DNA of 36,697 nt, taken from Clostridium oryzae. Lineage in GTDB: Bacteria; Bacillota; Clostridia; Clostridiales; Clostridiaceae. How positions within the stretch are numbered: the first letter of the stretch is position 1; each line of letters opens with the position of its first letter. The translations under genes were made by a program, and so were the position numbers. Of this stretch, positions 24,673 through 32,535 are shown piece after piece. Under the pieces are notes generated by a model. That model was not told the DNA's origin. It searched no databases and saw only the letters and a list, made by a program, of their open reading frames with translations. Where the stretch lies: contig NZ_MZGV01000041.1 in NCBI RefSeq assembly GCF_002029235.1, positions 1 through 36,697 on the forward strand, given 5' to 3'.

Positions 24673-25903
24673 AGTAACCTTTACTAGCTTCAAATCTATC
24701 TACATGTAAAATTGATGGAAACAGCTTCATCCAGAGCAGTACGACGATTATTGTTCCGAGACCGCCCAAAAGTGCTGCTGGAACAGTACCAAACAGCGAG
24801 GCAGTTACGCCTGATTCAAATTCACCGAGCTGATTAGAAGTACCGATAAATATCAGATTCACAGAACTTACCCGTCCTCTCATGTAATCAGGAGTCTGAA
24901 GCTGTACAAGAGTGGATCTGATTACAACACTTATTACATCTGAAGCACCTAGCACAAAAAGTGCAAGAAACGATACTACAACAGATTTTGATACTGCGAA
25001 AACCATTGTAGATATACCAAAGAATATTACTGCTGTAAACATGATTCTGCCTACTTTATGTTTTAATGGCTTTTTGGCAAGATATGCAGACATTAGTAAA
25101 GCACCTAATGCAGGAGCGGATCTAAGTATACCAAGACCAAAGGAGCCTATCATAAGAATTTTGCTGGCGTAGATTGGAAGCAAAGCTGTTGCACCACCAA
25201 AAAGTACTGCAAATAAATCTAGAGATATTGCGCCAAGCACAATAGGTCTGCTTTTGATAAAAGATATACCTGCAAATAATGACTTTATGCTCATTGGTTC
25301 AGATTTTGCATTTTCCTGAGCCTTTATTACTATTTGGGAAATGAGTGTACCAGAAATTATCAATAAAACTGCTGTTAATGCGTAGACAAAAGTTGCTCCA
25401 AACGAATAGAGAATACCCCCTACAGCCGGCCCGATAATAACTGCAAATTCAGAAACAGAAGACATAAAGGCAGAGGCCCTGGGGAAAACGTCCTGAGTTA
25501 CTATGTTAGGCAGCAAAGACTGCATCGGAGGTCCTTCAAATGAATGCGCTACGGCTATAAAGAAAATGATTGCTAAGAAGCTTTCTTTAGTAATCCATCC
25601 ATTGAGACTTCCCAACGCTAGAACAGCTATAAATATACTCTGAACTATTTGACTTATCGTAATTATTCTTTTACGGTCATACCTATCTGAAATATGCCCA
25701 ACAAAAAGCGATAGAAACAGCATCGGTAAAAATTGAACTAAGCCTACTAAACCTAAGTAGAAGGCTGAATGGGTGAGAGCATACATCTGCCAGCCTATAG
25801 CAACCGTAATCATCTGATAGGCAAAGTTAGTAGATACTCGAGATACCATTAATAACCTCAAGGATTTATTTTGCAGTAAACTAGAGTCTTTAAATGAAAC
25901 CAT
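24671..25903 (-). CDS. MFS exporter (EntS/MFS_3 type)
   Basis: A 410-residue membrane transporter with about 12 helices. The motif VGHISDRYDRKRI between helices 2 and 3 is the MFS signature. The layout (FEGPPMQSLLPNIVTQDVFPRASAF, here split by the reader) is typical of the PF05977-type exporters related to enterobactin exporter EntS. It may export a small hydrophobic compound; the substrate is unknown. GAAAGG precedes the ATG. The gene is divergent from the GGDEF-EAL gene and ends at hairpin E. Confidence 0.87.
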   Translation of the reverse strand: MVSFKDSSLLQNKSLRLLMVSRVSTNFAYQMITVAIGWQMYALTHSAFYLGLVGLVQFLPMLFLSLFVGHISDRYDRKRIITISQIVQSIFIAVLALGSLNGWITKESFLAIIFFIAVAHSFEGPPMQSLLPNIVTQDVFPRASAFMSSVSEFAVIIGPAVGGILYSFGATFVYALTAVLLIISGTLISQIVIKAQENAKSEPMSIKSLFAGISFIKSRPIVLGAISLDLFAVLFGGATALLPIYASKILMIGSFGLGILRSAPALGALLMSAYLAKKPLKHKVGRIMFTAVIFFGISTMVFAVSKSVVVSFLALFVLGASDVISVVIRSTLVQLQTPDYMRGRVSSVNLIFIGTSNQLGEFESGVTASLFGTVPAALLGGLGTIIVVLLWMKLFPSILHVDRFEASKGY

Positions 25904-26221
25904 TATTATTAAACCTTTCTATATTTAGCTGGAGATAAAAGTATATATAATTACCATATATCAACATACTTTTCATATTATTATTAGTATATACCTGTAT
26001 ATGGCATATAGGCAATAGAATACGCAGCTTAAAAAATGTGAATTTGTCGACAATATAGAAATATTTAAAAAAAATGTTTAATTGGAATAATATGACCTAC
26101 TAAATGTATAAATATTTATGATATAATCAAAATGCGATTTTAATTTATGATAAGCATAAAGATACATTATTTTATTATTAATCTACAAAAGTTAATTACG
26201 GCCGAGGTGGTGTCAGATATA
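25904..26221. promoter_or_regulatory. divergent region of MFS exporter and GGDEF-EAL gene
   Basis: A plus-strand extended -10 box TGATATAAT (TATAAT at 26122-26127) without a clear -35 is the likely promoter of the GGDEF-EAL gene. An imperfect 19-base palindrome, CCTGTATATGGCATATAGG (25994-26012), lies between the two genes and could be an operator for the exporter. No regulator gene is adjacent. The ATG at 26147 has no ribosome binding site. Confidence 0.4.
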
Positions 26222-28543
26222 GTGAAAATGTTTACAAGGATTATTTTTATATTGCTGTACATATTTTATTTTATATCAATTAGTTTCCAATCAAATCTTT
26301 GGGGTAATATGTTATCACCAATTGTGACACTGATTGCAGCAGCCTATGTTTTTCAAGGTTTCTGCCTTAACGAAAAAAGAAAATATTTAAAGGTATCGGG
26401 ATTACTTCTTGCTTCTAGCATTTTTAGCTGGGCTGTTTGTGACATAGTATGGGGTATAGATGATCTTATTTTAAAAGTTAATCCTGAAAAAAGTCTTATA
26501 ATTTCGTATGGATACTCTTTAACTAATCTTTTAATTTCAGGTTCATTGTTCATATCTGGATTTCAACAAATAAAGAAATGGAATGTTATTCAATTTTTTC
26601 TAGATACGGTTACTATATCTGTTTGTATTATGTTACTGATTTGGGAGATGCTCTTTAATGGAAACATAAATAATATTGTAATGCTGAATAATAATTTAAA
26701 CTCATCTTTATCCATTTCGTGTGATATTTTAATCCTAATTTGGACATTTATAGTGTTTTTATCTAATAGAAAGACTGAAATGCATTTATCAATTGCGTTC
26801 ACACTATTAGGACAAGCATCTTTTGCTGGTATAGATATATTTTGTTATTATCAGGAGTTTTATAACAAGTATAATCCTAATTCACTAACTGATGGAGTCT
26901 ACGTTACAGCTTTTGTACTTATTGCTATAGGCGCTATTTTGAAGATGAGAGCAAATCGGAGCAGAAATATTGCAGGCATAAGCAGTAATGGCAGGAATAG
27001 GAAAGGAATTGTGCTAATATGTGCTCCTATATTAATAATAGTATCTAAAGGCATTCAGGTACATGATTTATTTATCACCTCCTTCATAATAATTGTTTAT
27101 TACATATTTTCTACGTATATACAGAATAACATATATAAAGATGAATTGATTTTAAAGGAAAAGGAACTAAATGAAAAATTAGAGCAAACAGTTGCGGACA
27201 GAACAAATAGGCTTACGCAAAAGAATAAGGAACTTAAATATCTATTAAATAGAGATGTTATTACAGGTCTTTATAATAGAAGGTATTTTTTATCATGGTT
27301 AAAAAAGGAGCTGCCACAACTAGGACAACATGAAACGGTACTGCTCTTGTATATAGAGCTTAATAAATATAAGATGATAAAGACTATGTTTGGAAATTAT
27401 ATTGGGGACGAAGCACTAAGGGAAATGAGTGATCGGCTGAAAAAATACAGTGATAGTTTTGATAATACCATTTTAGTTTACTACGGGGAAGATTCATTTA
27501 TTATCTCTAAGAAGGATTCTTTTGGATATGAGGAAGGGCATAGGATTGCTGAAGAGATAATTAATCTGATTAGTGATATATATAAAATTCAGGATTATGA
27601 GATACGCGTTACAGTTAATATAGGAATCTCAATATATCCTTTTGATGCTAAGAAACAAGAGGATTTAATTAAGCATGCAGATGTAGCCATGCTGCAGTCA
27701 AGCATGCATGGATTTAATAAAGCTATGTCCTATGATGAGAAACTAGGAGAACTAATCTATAGAAAAAATAGAATTGAAATAATGCTTAAAAAAGCAAATT
27801 ATAATGATGAATTTATGCTGTTTTATCAGCCGCAGGTAAATATTGAAGATAAAAAACTTGTCGGTTTTGAGGCACTTATTCGCTGGAAAACGGCTAAGGA
27901 GGGATTTATTTCACCAGCTGAATTTATACCCATCGCAGAGCAAACAGGGCTTATCATTCCTATTGGAGATTGGGTTATGAGAAAGGCATTATCGCAGCTA
28001 GCATATTGGAATAGTAGAAGTGATATGGAAATTAAGATGAGTATTAATGTTTCGGTTAAGCAGCTTAACGGAACGCGATTTATAAATAATTTAAGGGAAG
28101 AGATGAAAAGATTAGCGATTCAACCGGAGTGCGTAGATATTGAAATTACTGAAAGTATTGAATTAGAACAAAACCTTGAAATTAAGGATATGCTGCAGGA
28201 ATTTAGAAATATGGGAATATCTATATCTATTGACGATTTTGGTACAGGATACTCCTCTTTATATTATTTAAAGAATTTGCCTATCGATCGTATTAAGATT
28301 GCAAAACAGCTGATTGATTATGTGTGCGAAAATGAATTTGATTATGAGATAGTAAAGTCCGTTATTTCAATAGCAAAGGTAAGAGGTATTAGAGTTATTG
28401 CAGAAGGTGTAGAATTAGAAGAACAGTGGAACTGCTTAGATAAATTAAATTGCAATGAAGTACAAGGATACTTTATTGGAAAACCGATGCCGCCCGAAGC
28501 TATTTATGAAGAACTTAGTGAATGCTGTGAGCCGAATTTATAA
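26222..28543 (+). CDS. membrane GGDEF-EAL protein, probable c-di-GMP phosphodiesterase
   Basis: 773 residues. About 1-300 hold eight or so membrane helices, followed by a coiled coil (DELILKEKELNEKLEQTV). The GGDEF domain (about 340-495) is degenerate: the signature reads G422-E-D-S-F426, so cyclase activity is not expected, although it may bind GTP. The EAL domain (about 510-770) is intact: E550 in EALIRW, INVSVKQL, EITES, D671-D672 in DDFGTGYSS, and AEGVE, so it should hydrolyse c-di-GMP. The start is a GTG at 26222 preceded by GAGGTGG; an upstream in-frame ATG at 26147 has no binding site, and the ATG at 26228 is a near alternative. Confidence 0.9.
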   Translation: MKMFTRIIFILLYIFYFISISFQSNLWGNMLSPIVTLIAAAYVFQGFCLNEKRKYLKVSGLLLASSIFSWAVCDIVWGIDDLILKVNPEKSLIISYGYSLTNLLISGSLFISGFQQIKKWNVIQFFLDTVTISVCIMLLIWEMLFNGNINNIVMLNNNLNSSLSISCDILILIWTFIVFLSNRKTEMHLSIAFTLLGQASFAGIDIFCYYQEFYNKYNPNSLTDGVYVTAFVLIAIGAILKMRANRSRNIAGISSNGRNRKGIVLICAPILIIVSKGIQVHDLFITSFIIIVYYIFSTYIQNNIYKDELILKEKELNEKLEQTVADRTNRLTQKNKELKYLLNRDVITGLYNRRYFLSWLKKELPQLGQHETVLLLYIELNKYKMIKTMFGNYIGDEALREMSDRLKKYSDSFDNTILVYYGEDSFIISKKDSFGYEEGHRIAEEIINLISDIYKIQDYEIRVTVNIGISIYPFDAKKQEDLIKHADVAMLQSSMHGFNKAMSYDEKLGELIYRKNRIEIMLKKANYNDEFMLFYQPQVNIEDKKLVGFEALIRWKTAKEGFISPAEFIPIAEQTGLIIPIGDWVMRKALSQLAYWNSRSDMEIKMSINVSVKQLNGTRFINNLREEMKRLAIQPECVDIEITESIELEQNLEIKDMLQEFRNMGISISIDDFGTGYSSLYYLKNLPIDRIKIAKQLIDYVCENEFDYEIVKSVISIAKVRGIRVIAEGVELEEQWNCLDKLNCNEVQGYFIGKPMPPEAIYEELSECCEPNL

Positions 28544-28590
28544 TAGCTATATATTAAAAATTCGCAGGCTGAGGAAAATTTTTGAAAATA

Positions 28591-28619
28591 TTGACAAGTG
28601 TTAATATTTATGATAATGT
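28591..28619 (+). promoter_or_regulatory. promoter of the adenine riboswitch-ade transcript
   Basis: A perfect TTGACA (28591-28596), 17-base spacer, and an extended -10 TGA-TAATGT (28614-28619). Transcription would start a few bases before the aptamer. Confidence 0.85.
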
Positions 28620-28631
28620 TCATTATAATAT

Positions 28632-28700
28632 AAAACTTATATAAGCTTATGATAAGGATAAGCGTTTCTACCAACTACCGTAAATAGTTGATTATAAGTG
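28632..28700 (+). promoter_or_regulatory. purine riboswitch aptamer, adenine type
   Basis: All conserved parts of the purine aptamer are seen. P1 is AACTTAT with ATAAGT, P2 is GCTTA with its partner TAAGC, the J2/3 sequence is GTTTCTACC (28664-28672), and P3 is AACTA with TAGTT. J3/1 reads ATTATAAG. The specificity base (position 74 in the usual numbering) is T28692, which pairs with adenine; guanine aptamers have C. The P3 loop CCGTAAA is typical. It lies directly upstream of adenine deaminase, in agreement with adenine sensing. Confidence 0.93.
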
Positions 28701-28751
28701 AACCATGCTAGTGGTGCGCTTATAATCAAAAGATTAGGTAGTTGTTTTTTT
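28672..28751 (+). terminator. riboswitch expression-platform terminator
   Basis: CAACTACC (28672-28679, the 5' side of aptamer P3) can pair with GGTAGTTG (28737-28744), followed by seven Ts. Inside, GATTATAAGTG (the 3' side of P1) pairs with CGCTTATAATC. Both stems use aptamer strands, so the terminator and the ligand-bound aptamer are mutually exclusive and adenine should switch the gene on. Confidence 0.85.
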
Positions 28752-28779
28752 ATCAATAAATATAGAAAGGGTGAGGGCG

Positions 28780-30483
28780 ATGAAGACAATAAAAGAAAAA
28801 TTGCTGGTAGCAAATGGATTTGAAAAGGCGGATTTGGTTTTAAAGAACGGTAATATTTTAAATGTATTTACAGAGGAAATTGTGATTGCTGATGTTGCTA
28901 TTGTAGGTACCAAAATTGTTGGGGTTGGTAAATATAGTGGTATAAAAGAGCTTGACTGTACAGGCAAATATATTGTCCCGGGATTTATTGATGCGCATAT
29001 GCATATTGAAAGTACTATGGTGACACCGCTGGAACTTTCAAAAATGTTAGTAGTAAAGGGTACAACAACAATTATTGCAGACCCCCATGAGATTGTTAAT
29101 GTGAAAGGCATTGAAGGATTGGATTTTATAATTAGTGCTACGGAAGACATACCTATATCGGCATATATAATGGTTCCTTCTTCTGTTCCAGCTACCGAGT
29201 TTGATACTAATGGAGCCGGCGAATTTTTAGCGGAGCATATGAGCAAGTATGTAAATAATCGTAGAGTGCTTGGCCTTGGTGAAATGATGTGTTTTCGCGA
29301 TGTTATTAATGGGCAGCAGAAGGCATTGGATAAGATTCAATTATTCCACGATAAAATAGTAGATGGCCATGCACCTGGGATAAACGGCTATGCAGTGCAG
29401 GCATATCGTCTGGCAGGTGTGGACAATGACCATGAATGTTATTCCTTTGAGGAAGCTTTAGATAAACTAAGAGCTGGAATGCACATTTTCATACGAGAAG
29501 GTAGTGGGGCAAGAAATCTTCAAGCCATAGTAAGCGGATTCTTAAAGGCTGGAGTACCTTTTGACCAATGTATGTTTTGTACAGATGATAAACATTTAGA
29601 GGATATAGAAACAGAAGGCCATATAAACTATTGCATCAGAAAAGCTATAGAATTAGGTGTTCCGATAGCTAAAGCATATAAGATGGCAAGCTATAACACC
29701 GCTAAAGTATATGGCTTAAAGCAGTATGGGGCTATTGGAGCGGGATATATAGCGGATATAATAATAATGGATAATCTTGAAAAAGTAGAACCTAAATATG
29801 TTATTAAAAACGGGAAGTTTGTCGATGCTAATTTTATTTCTTCATTTAAATATGAGTTGAAAGATTCTGAGCTGCTTCATACTGTAAAAATTCAAAATAT
29901 ATCAGAATCTAAATTAAAATTTAACAGAAAAGATAAAAATCATGTTATTGGAATGATAGCTCATCAAATTACTACAAAACACCTCTATGAGACTATACCT
30001 GGAAGAGATGGCGAGTTCATACCAAATAAAGTATATAGTAAACTATGTGTTGTGGAAAGACATGGTAAAAATAATTTAATTGGAATAGCACCAATTAAGG
30101 GATTTGGAATAGAAAATGGAGCTATTGCAACTAGTGTATCCCATGATTCACATAATATAATAGTAGCTGGTGATAACGATGAGGATATAATAAATGCAGT
30201 AAATCATATAAAGCATTTGCAGGGCGGCTATGCTATATCATCAGAAGGAAAGATAGTAGCCAGTCTTCCGCTGCCAATAGGGGGATTAATGAGCAATCTA
30301 TCCTGCAATGAAGTTAAGAATATAATGAAAGAAATGCTTGTAATAGCTAGAAAATTAGGCGTTAATCCAGAGATAGATCCATTTATTACACTATCTTTCA
30401 TGGCTTTGCCGGTAATTCCTGAAATAAGGCTGACTGAAAAAGGAATATTTGATGTGGAAAAGTTTGAGTTTGTGAGTAGGTAA
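28780..30483 (+). CDS. ade: adenine deaminase
   Basis: Amidohydrolase-superfamily enzyme converting adenine to hypoxanthine and ammonia (purine salvage), cytoplasmic. 567 residues, normal for the AdeC family. The metal-binding start of the barrel is GFIDAHMHIESTM, with IIADPHEIVNV next, and the active-site region MFCTDDKHLEDI. The C-terminal domain includes SHDSHNIIVAGDN. The ATG at 28780 has AAAGG nine bases upstream; a GTG at 28771 in the same frame is less well placed. Expression is under the upstream adenine riboswitch, giving substrate-induced synthesis. Confidence 0.97.
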   Translation: MKTIKEKLLVANGFEKADLVLKNGNILNVFTEEIVIADVAIVGTKIVGVGKYSGIKELDCTGKYIVPGFIDAHMHIESTMVTPLELSKMLVVKGTTTIIADPHEIVNVKGIEGLDFIISATEDIPISAYIMVPSSVPATEFDTNGAGEFLAEHMSKYVNNRRVLGLGEMMCFRDVINGQQKALDKIQLFHDKIVDGHAPGINGYAVQAYRLAGVDNDHECYSFEEALDKLRAGMHIFIREGSGARNLQAIVSGFLKAGVPFDQCMFCTDDKHLEDIETEGHINYCIRKAIELGVPIAKAYKMASYNTAKVYGLKQYGAIGAGYIADIIIMDNLEKVEPKYVIKNGKFVDANFISSFKYELKDSELLHTVKIQNISESKLKFNRKDKNHVIGMIAHQITTKHLYETIPGRDGEFIPNKVYSKLCVVERHGKNNLIGIAPIKGFGIENGAIATSVSHDSHNIIVAGDNDEDIINAVNHIKHLQGGYAISSEGKIVASLPLPIGGLMSNLSCNEVKNIMKEMLVIARKLGVNPEIDPFITLSFMALPVIPEIRLTEKGIFDVEKFEFVSR

Positions 30484-30582
30484 TAGGTACAGCGATTTTA
30501 TGGGACATGAAAACAGGGAATTAAATTATACAGAAAGTGCGGCAGTATCTGTAATTAATATTGTGAGAGAGAACTTTTGATT

Positions 30583-30698
30583 TATATAAGTTGAGAAAGT
30601 TCTAATACATTCTGACTTCTAAAAAATCTTAGGGTCGAACCGATTCAGCAGTGATATTTTAGAAGCCATAATGTAAGAACTTTATTGCAACTTATATA
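30583..30698. repeat. 116-base imperfect palindrome
   Basis: The arms pair in order: TATATAAGTTG with CAACTTATATA (30583-30593 / 30688-30698), AAAGTTCT with AGAACTTT, ACATT with AATGT, and CTTCTAAAA with TTTTAGAAG. They are separated by small internal loops and enclose a loop of about 33 bases (with TTAGGGTCGAACCGATTCAG). There is no T-run, so it is not a simple terminator. It may be a MITE-like foldback or a structured RNA 3' of ade. Confidence 0.7.
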
Positions 30699-30790
30699 GA
30701 TAGATGTAGCGTATGTTATTATCACATAGTTGAATTTTATGTTAATGGAGCTTATGTATTTATTATCGCTAAATGCTTTTAGAGTTGCTT

Positions 30791-30852
30791 AAAAGGGTGA
30801 GTGGCCATAGAAGGCATTTTCCAACCGACGTAAATCACTTTCTACCCTTTTT
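30791..30852 (+). terminator. repeat-family hairpin F
   Basis: AAAAGGGT pairs with ACCCTTTT, and GTG pairs with CAC further in; Ts follow on the plus strand. The loop and 3' arm (GGCATTTTCCAACCGACG) match hairpin E at 24612-24665 closely. It is the first good plus-strand terminator after ade. Confidence 0.65.
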
Positions 30853-30858
30853 AGTCTC

Positions 30859-30883
30859 TAGGAATTTATGATTTTTGCCAATT
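30859..30883 (+). repeat. 25-base tail repeat, second copy
   Basis: Identical to 24403-24427 and again placed just after a repeat-family hairpin with its T-run. After it the sequence continues without a gene until copy B begins. Confidence 0.8.
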
Positions 30884-30942
30884 GCAGATAACTCTTCATT
30901 AAAATCGGGTTATATCCCCAAAGAGTAAGAAAGGTGGGAATT

Positions 30943-31275
30943 AAATAAAAAAACGTTACAGCATGTTTGCGAAGAAATTAAAGAGAAATAGTAATATATT
31001 TTGAAGTTAGTGAATTAAGATAAAAAGGGAATAGAATTAATAAAATAAAAGTATTATGTAAAAATTAAGAGTTAGGGCATTAAAAATGGTTACATCCGAC
31101 GGAGGCATTTAGAGCGAGTTTAGCAATTATCCGTGTCTTTTAGGCAAATTTCCGTTAAGATGGCGAATTGTTTGAGGCGTAGCCGAGTTATGAGTCATTA
31201 GGAAATTTGCCTAAAAGATGCGGTGTAATTGCTTAATGAGCGGAACTAGCCGACATAGGGTGTAGCCATTTTTTA
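30943..31275. repeat. interspersed structured repeat, copy B
   Basis: Same organisation as copy A. A leader ends TTAAGAGTTAGGGCATT. The outer stem is GGTTACATCC (31088-31097) with GGGTGTAGCC (31258-31267), a long arm is 31122-31153 with 31201-31233, and the apex is ATGGC/GTCAT with GGC-GTA-GCC. There are six Ts on the plus strand (31269-31274) and a T-run on the minus side. It ends at the last codons of ung and probably terminates both ung and rightward transcripts. Base changes relative to copy A keep the pairing. Confidence 0.8.
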
Positions 31276-31950
31276 TATATTCTCGATTTGCCAGTCAATC
31301 GGTTTTTCTCCAATGGACTTTAAAAAGTTATTAGCTTTTGAAAATGGTTTGCTTCCAAAGAAACCTCTATGAGCAGATAATGGGCTTGGATGAGGTGATT
31401 TTATTATGTAATGAGCCTTGTTAGTGATAAGTTTTTCTTTAGAAATTGCATTGCTTCCCCAAAGAATAAAAACTATTGACTTCTCTCTTTTATTTAGCAA
31501 AGAAATTATTGCATCAGTAAAGATTTCCCATCCTTTGTTTCTATGAGAATTTGCTTCTCCAGCTCTTACGGTAAGGGCTGTATTAAGCAGTAGGACTCCT
31601 TCATCAGTCCATTTTTTTAAATAGCCATTGTTTGGAATGTAGCAGCCAAGATCATCTTTTAGTTCTTTATATATGTTGATTAGCGAAGGTGGAGCAGGAA
31701 CTCCAGGCTTTACGGAAAAGCTTAAACCATGAGCTTGGTTTGGACCATGATAAGGATCCTGACCTAAAATTACTACCTTTACATCCTTATAAGCAGTGTA
31801 ATTCAATGCATTAAAGATGTCATACATGTCTGGATATATTGTTCTTGTTTTATATTCACTAATCAAAAAATGCCTCAAATCTTTATAATAGTCCATTTCA
31901 AATTGATCTTCTAATAATTCAAGCCAATCATTTTTTATATTAACAGTCAT
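31273..31950 (-). CDS. ung: uracil-DNA glycosylase
   Basis: Base-excision repair enzyme that removes uracil from DNA. Family 1 UDG of 225 residues with the water-activating loop G63-QDPYHG (catalytic D65) and the leucine loop [13 protein letters not shown]. The uracil-binding strand [10 protein letters not shown] and the helix ending IVFILWG are also present. AGGAGTGAT precedes the ATG. It is a monocistronic gene; its 3' end touches structured repeat B. Confidence 0.97.
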   Translation of the reverse strand: MTVNIKNDWLELLEDQFEMDYYKDLRHFLISEYKTRTIYPDMYDIFNALNYTAYKDVKVVILGQDPYHGPNQAHGLSFSVKPGVPAPPSLINIYKELKDDLGCYIPNNGYLKKWTDEGVLLLNTALTVRAGEANSHRNKGWEIFTDAIISLLNKREKSIVFILWGSNAISKEKLITNKAHYIIKSPHPSPLSAHRGFFGSKPFSKANNFLKSIGEKPIDWQIENI

Positions 31951-31976
31951 ATATTATCACTCCTATGATTCTAAAA

Positions 31977-32342
31977 ATAAATATAAGACGAACTAAATGC
32001 TCTAGACGGAATATTTAAGAGAAAGTGCATTAAATAGGTATGAGAGTTAAGAGTAAAGAGAAAAGTGAAGGTTAAAATTCAGCTATGCTGAATTTTGATT
32101 GTATAGATAATCCTAATTATTTTGATAATCCTTTTGTAATACTAGGTATAGTCTTAGTTTTTAAAAAGTTGTTGCGGATAATCACATTTAAATTCTCGGA
32201 AATTCTGCACAGCAGAATTTCTTCCTTCACTTTTCTCTCTACTCTTTACTCTTTTCTCTTATCTCTTATCTATTTAAAGCATACACTAACTACTTAATAT
32301 TATCTTCTTTTAATTCACTTTCTTGGTTCGTCTTATATTTAT
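31977..32342. repeat. foldback element with 17-base terminal inverted repeats
   Basis: The terminal repeats ATAAATATAAGACGAAC (31977-31993) and its exact complement (32326-32342) enclose about 330 bases. Inside, a purine-rich tract (about 32030-32075, GAGTTAAGAGTAAAGAGAAAAG type, ending AAAAGTGAAGG) has an inverted partner at about 32224-32278. Further in lie two small palindromes, AATTCAGC-TA-TGCTGAATT and AAATTCTG-CACAG-CAGAATTT. No protein is encoded. It sits between the divergent ung and gerKA genes and looks like a MITE-type or foldback insertion. Confidence 0.7.
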
Positions 32343-32440
32343 AGTATTTACTTAATAATATCACTATATCAAGTTTATGTAAAAAAATAGTCTAATAAGC
32401 GTACAAAATGAAACAGCTATTTTTCATAAATAGTATTTAT

Positions 32441-32470
32441 TGTATAAAAATATTATAAGTCCACATAATA
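32441..32470 (+). promoter_or_regulatory. forespore (sigma-G type) promoter of gerKA-gerKC
   Basis: TGTATA (32441-32446), a 17-base spacer and CATAATA (32464-32470) match the sigma-G consensus (TGnATA / CATACTA) very well. It lies 66 bases upstream of the preferred gerKA start, which agrees with the known forespore expression of germinant receptors. Confidence 0.75.
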
Positions 32471-32535
32471 TTTTTATACAAGTGTATGATAGAAATTATT
32501 GCAATCAAAACGCTGCTAGTGAAGGAAGTAATCCT

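Noticed and set aside
32085..32297. Hypothetical 70-residue protein in the ung-gerKA gap
   Set aside because: It is formed by the inverted repeats of the foldback element and has no ribosome binding site.
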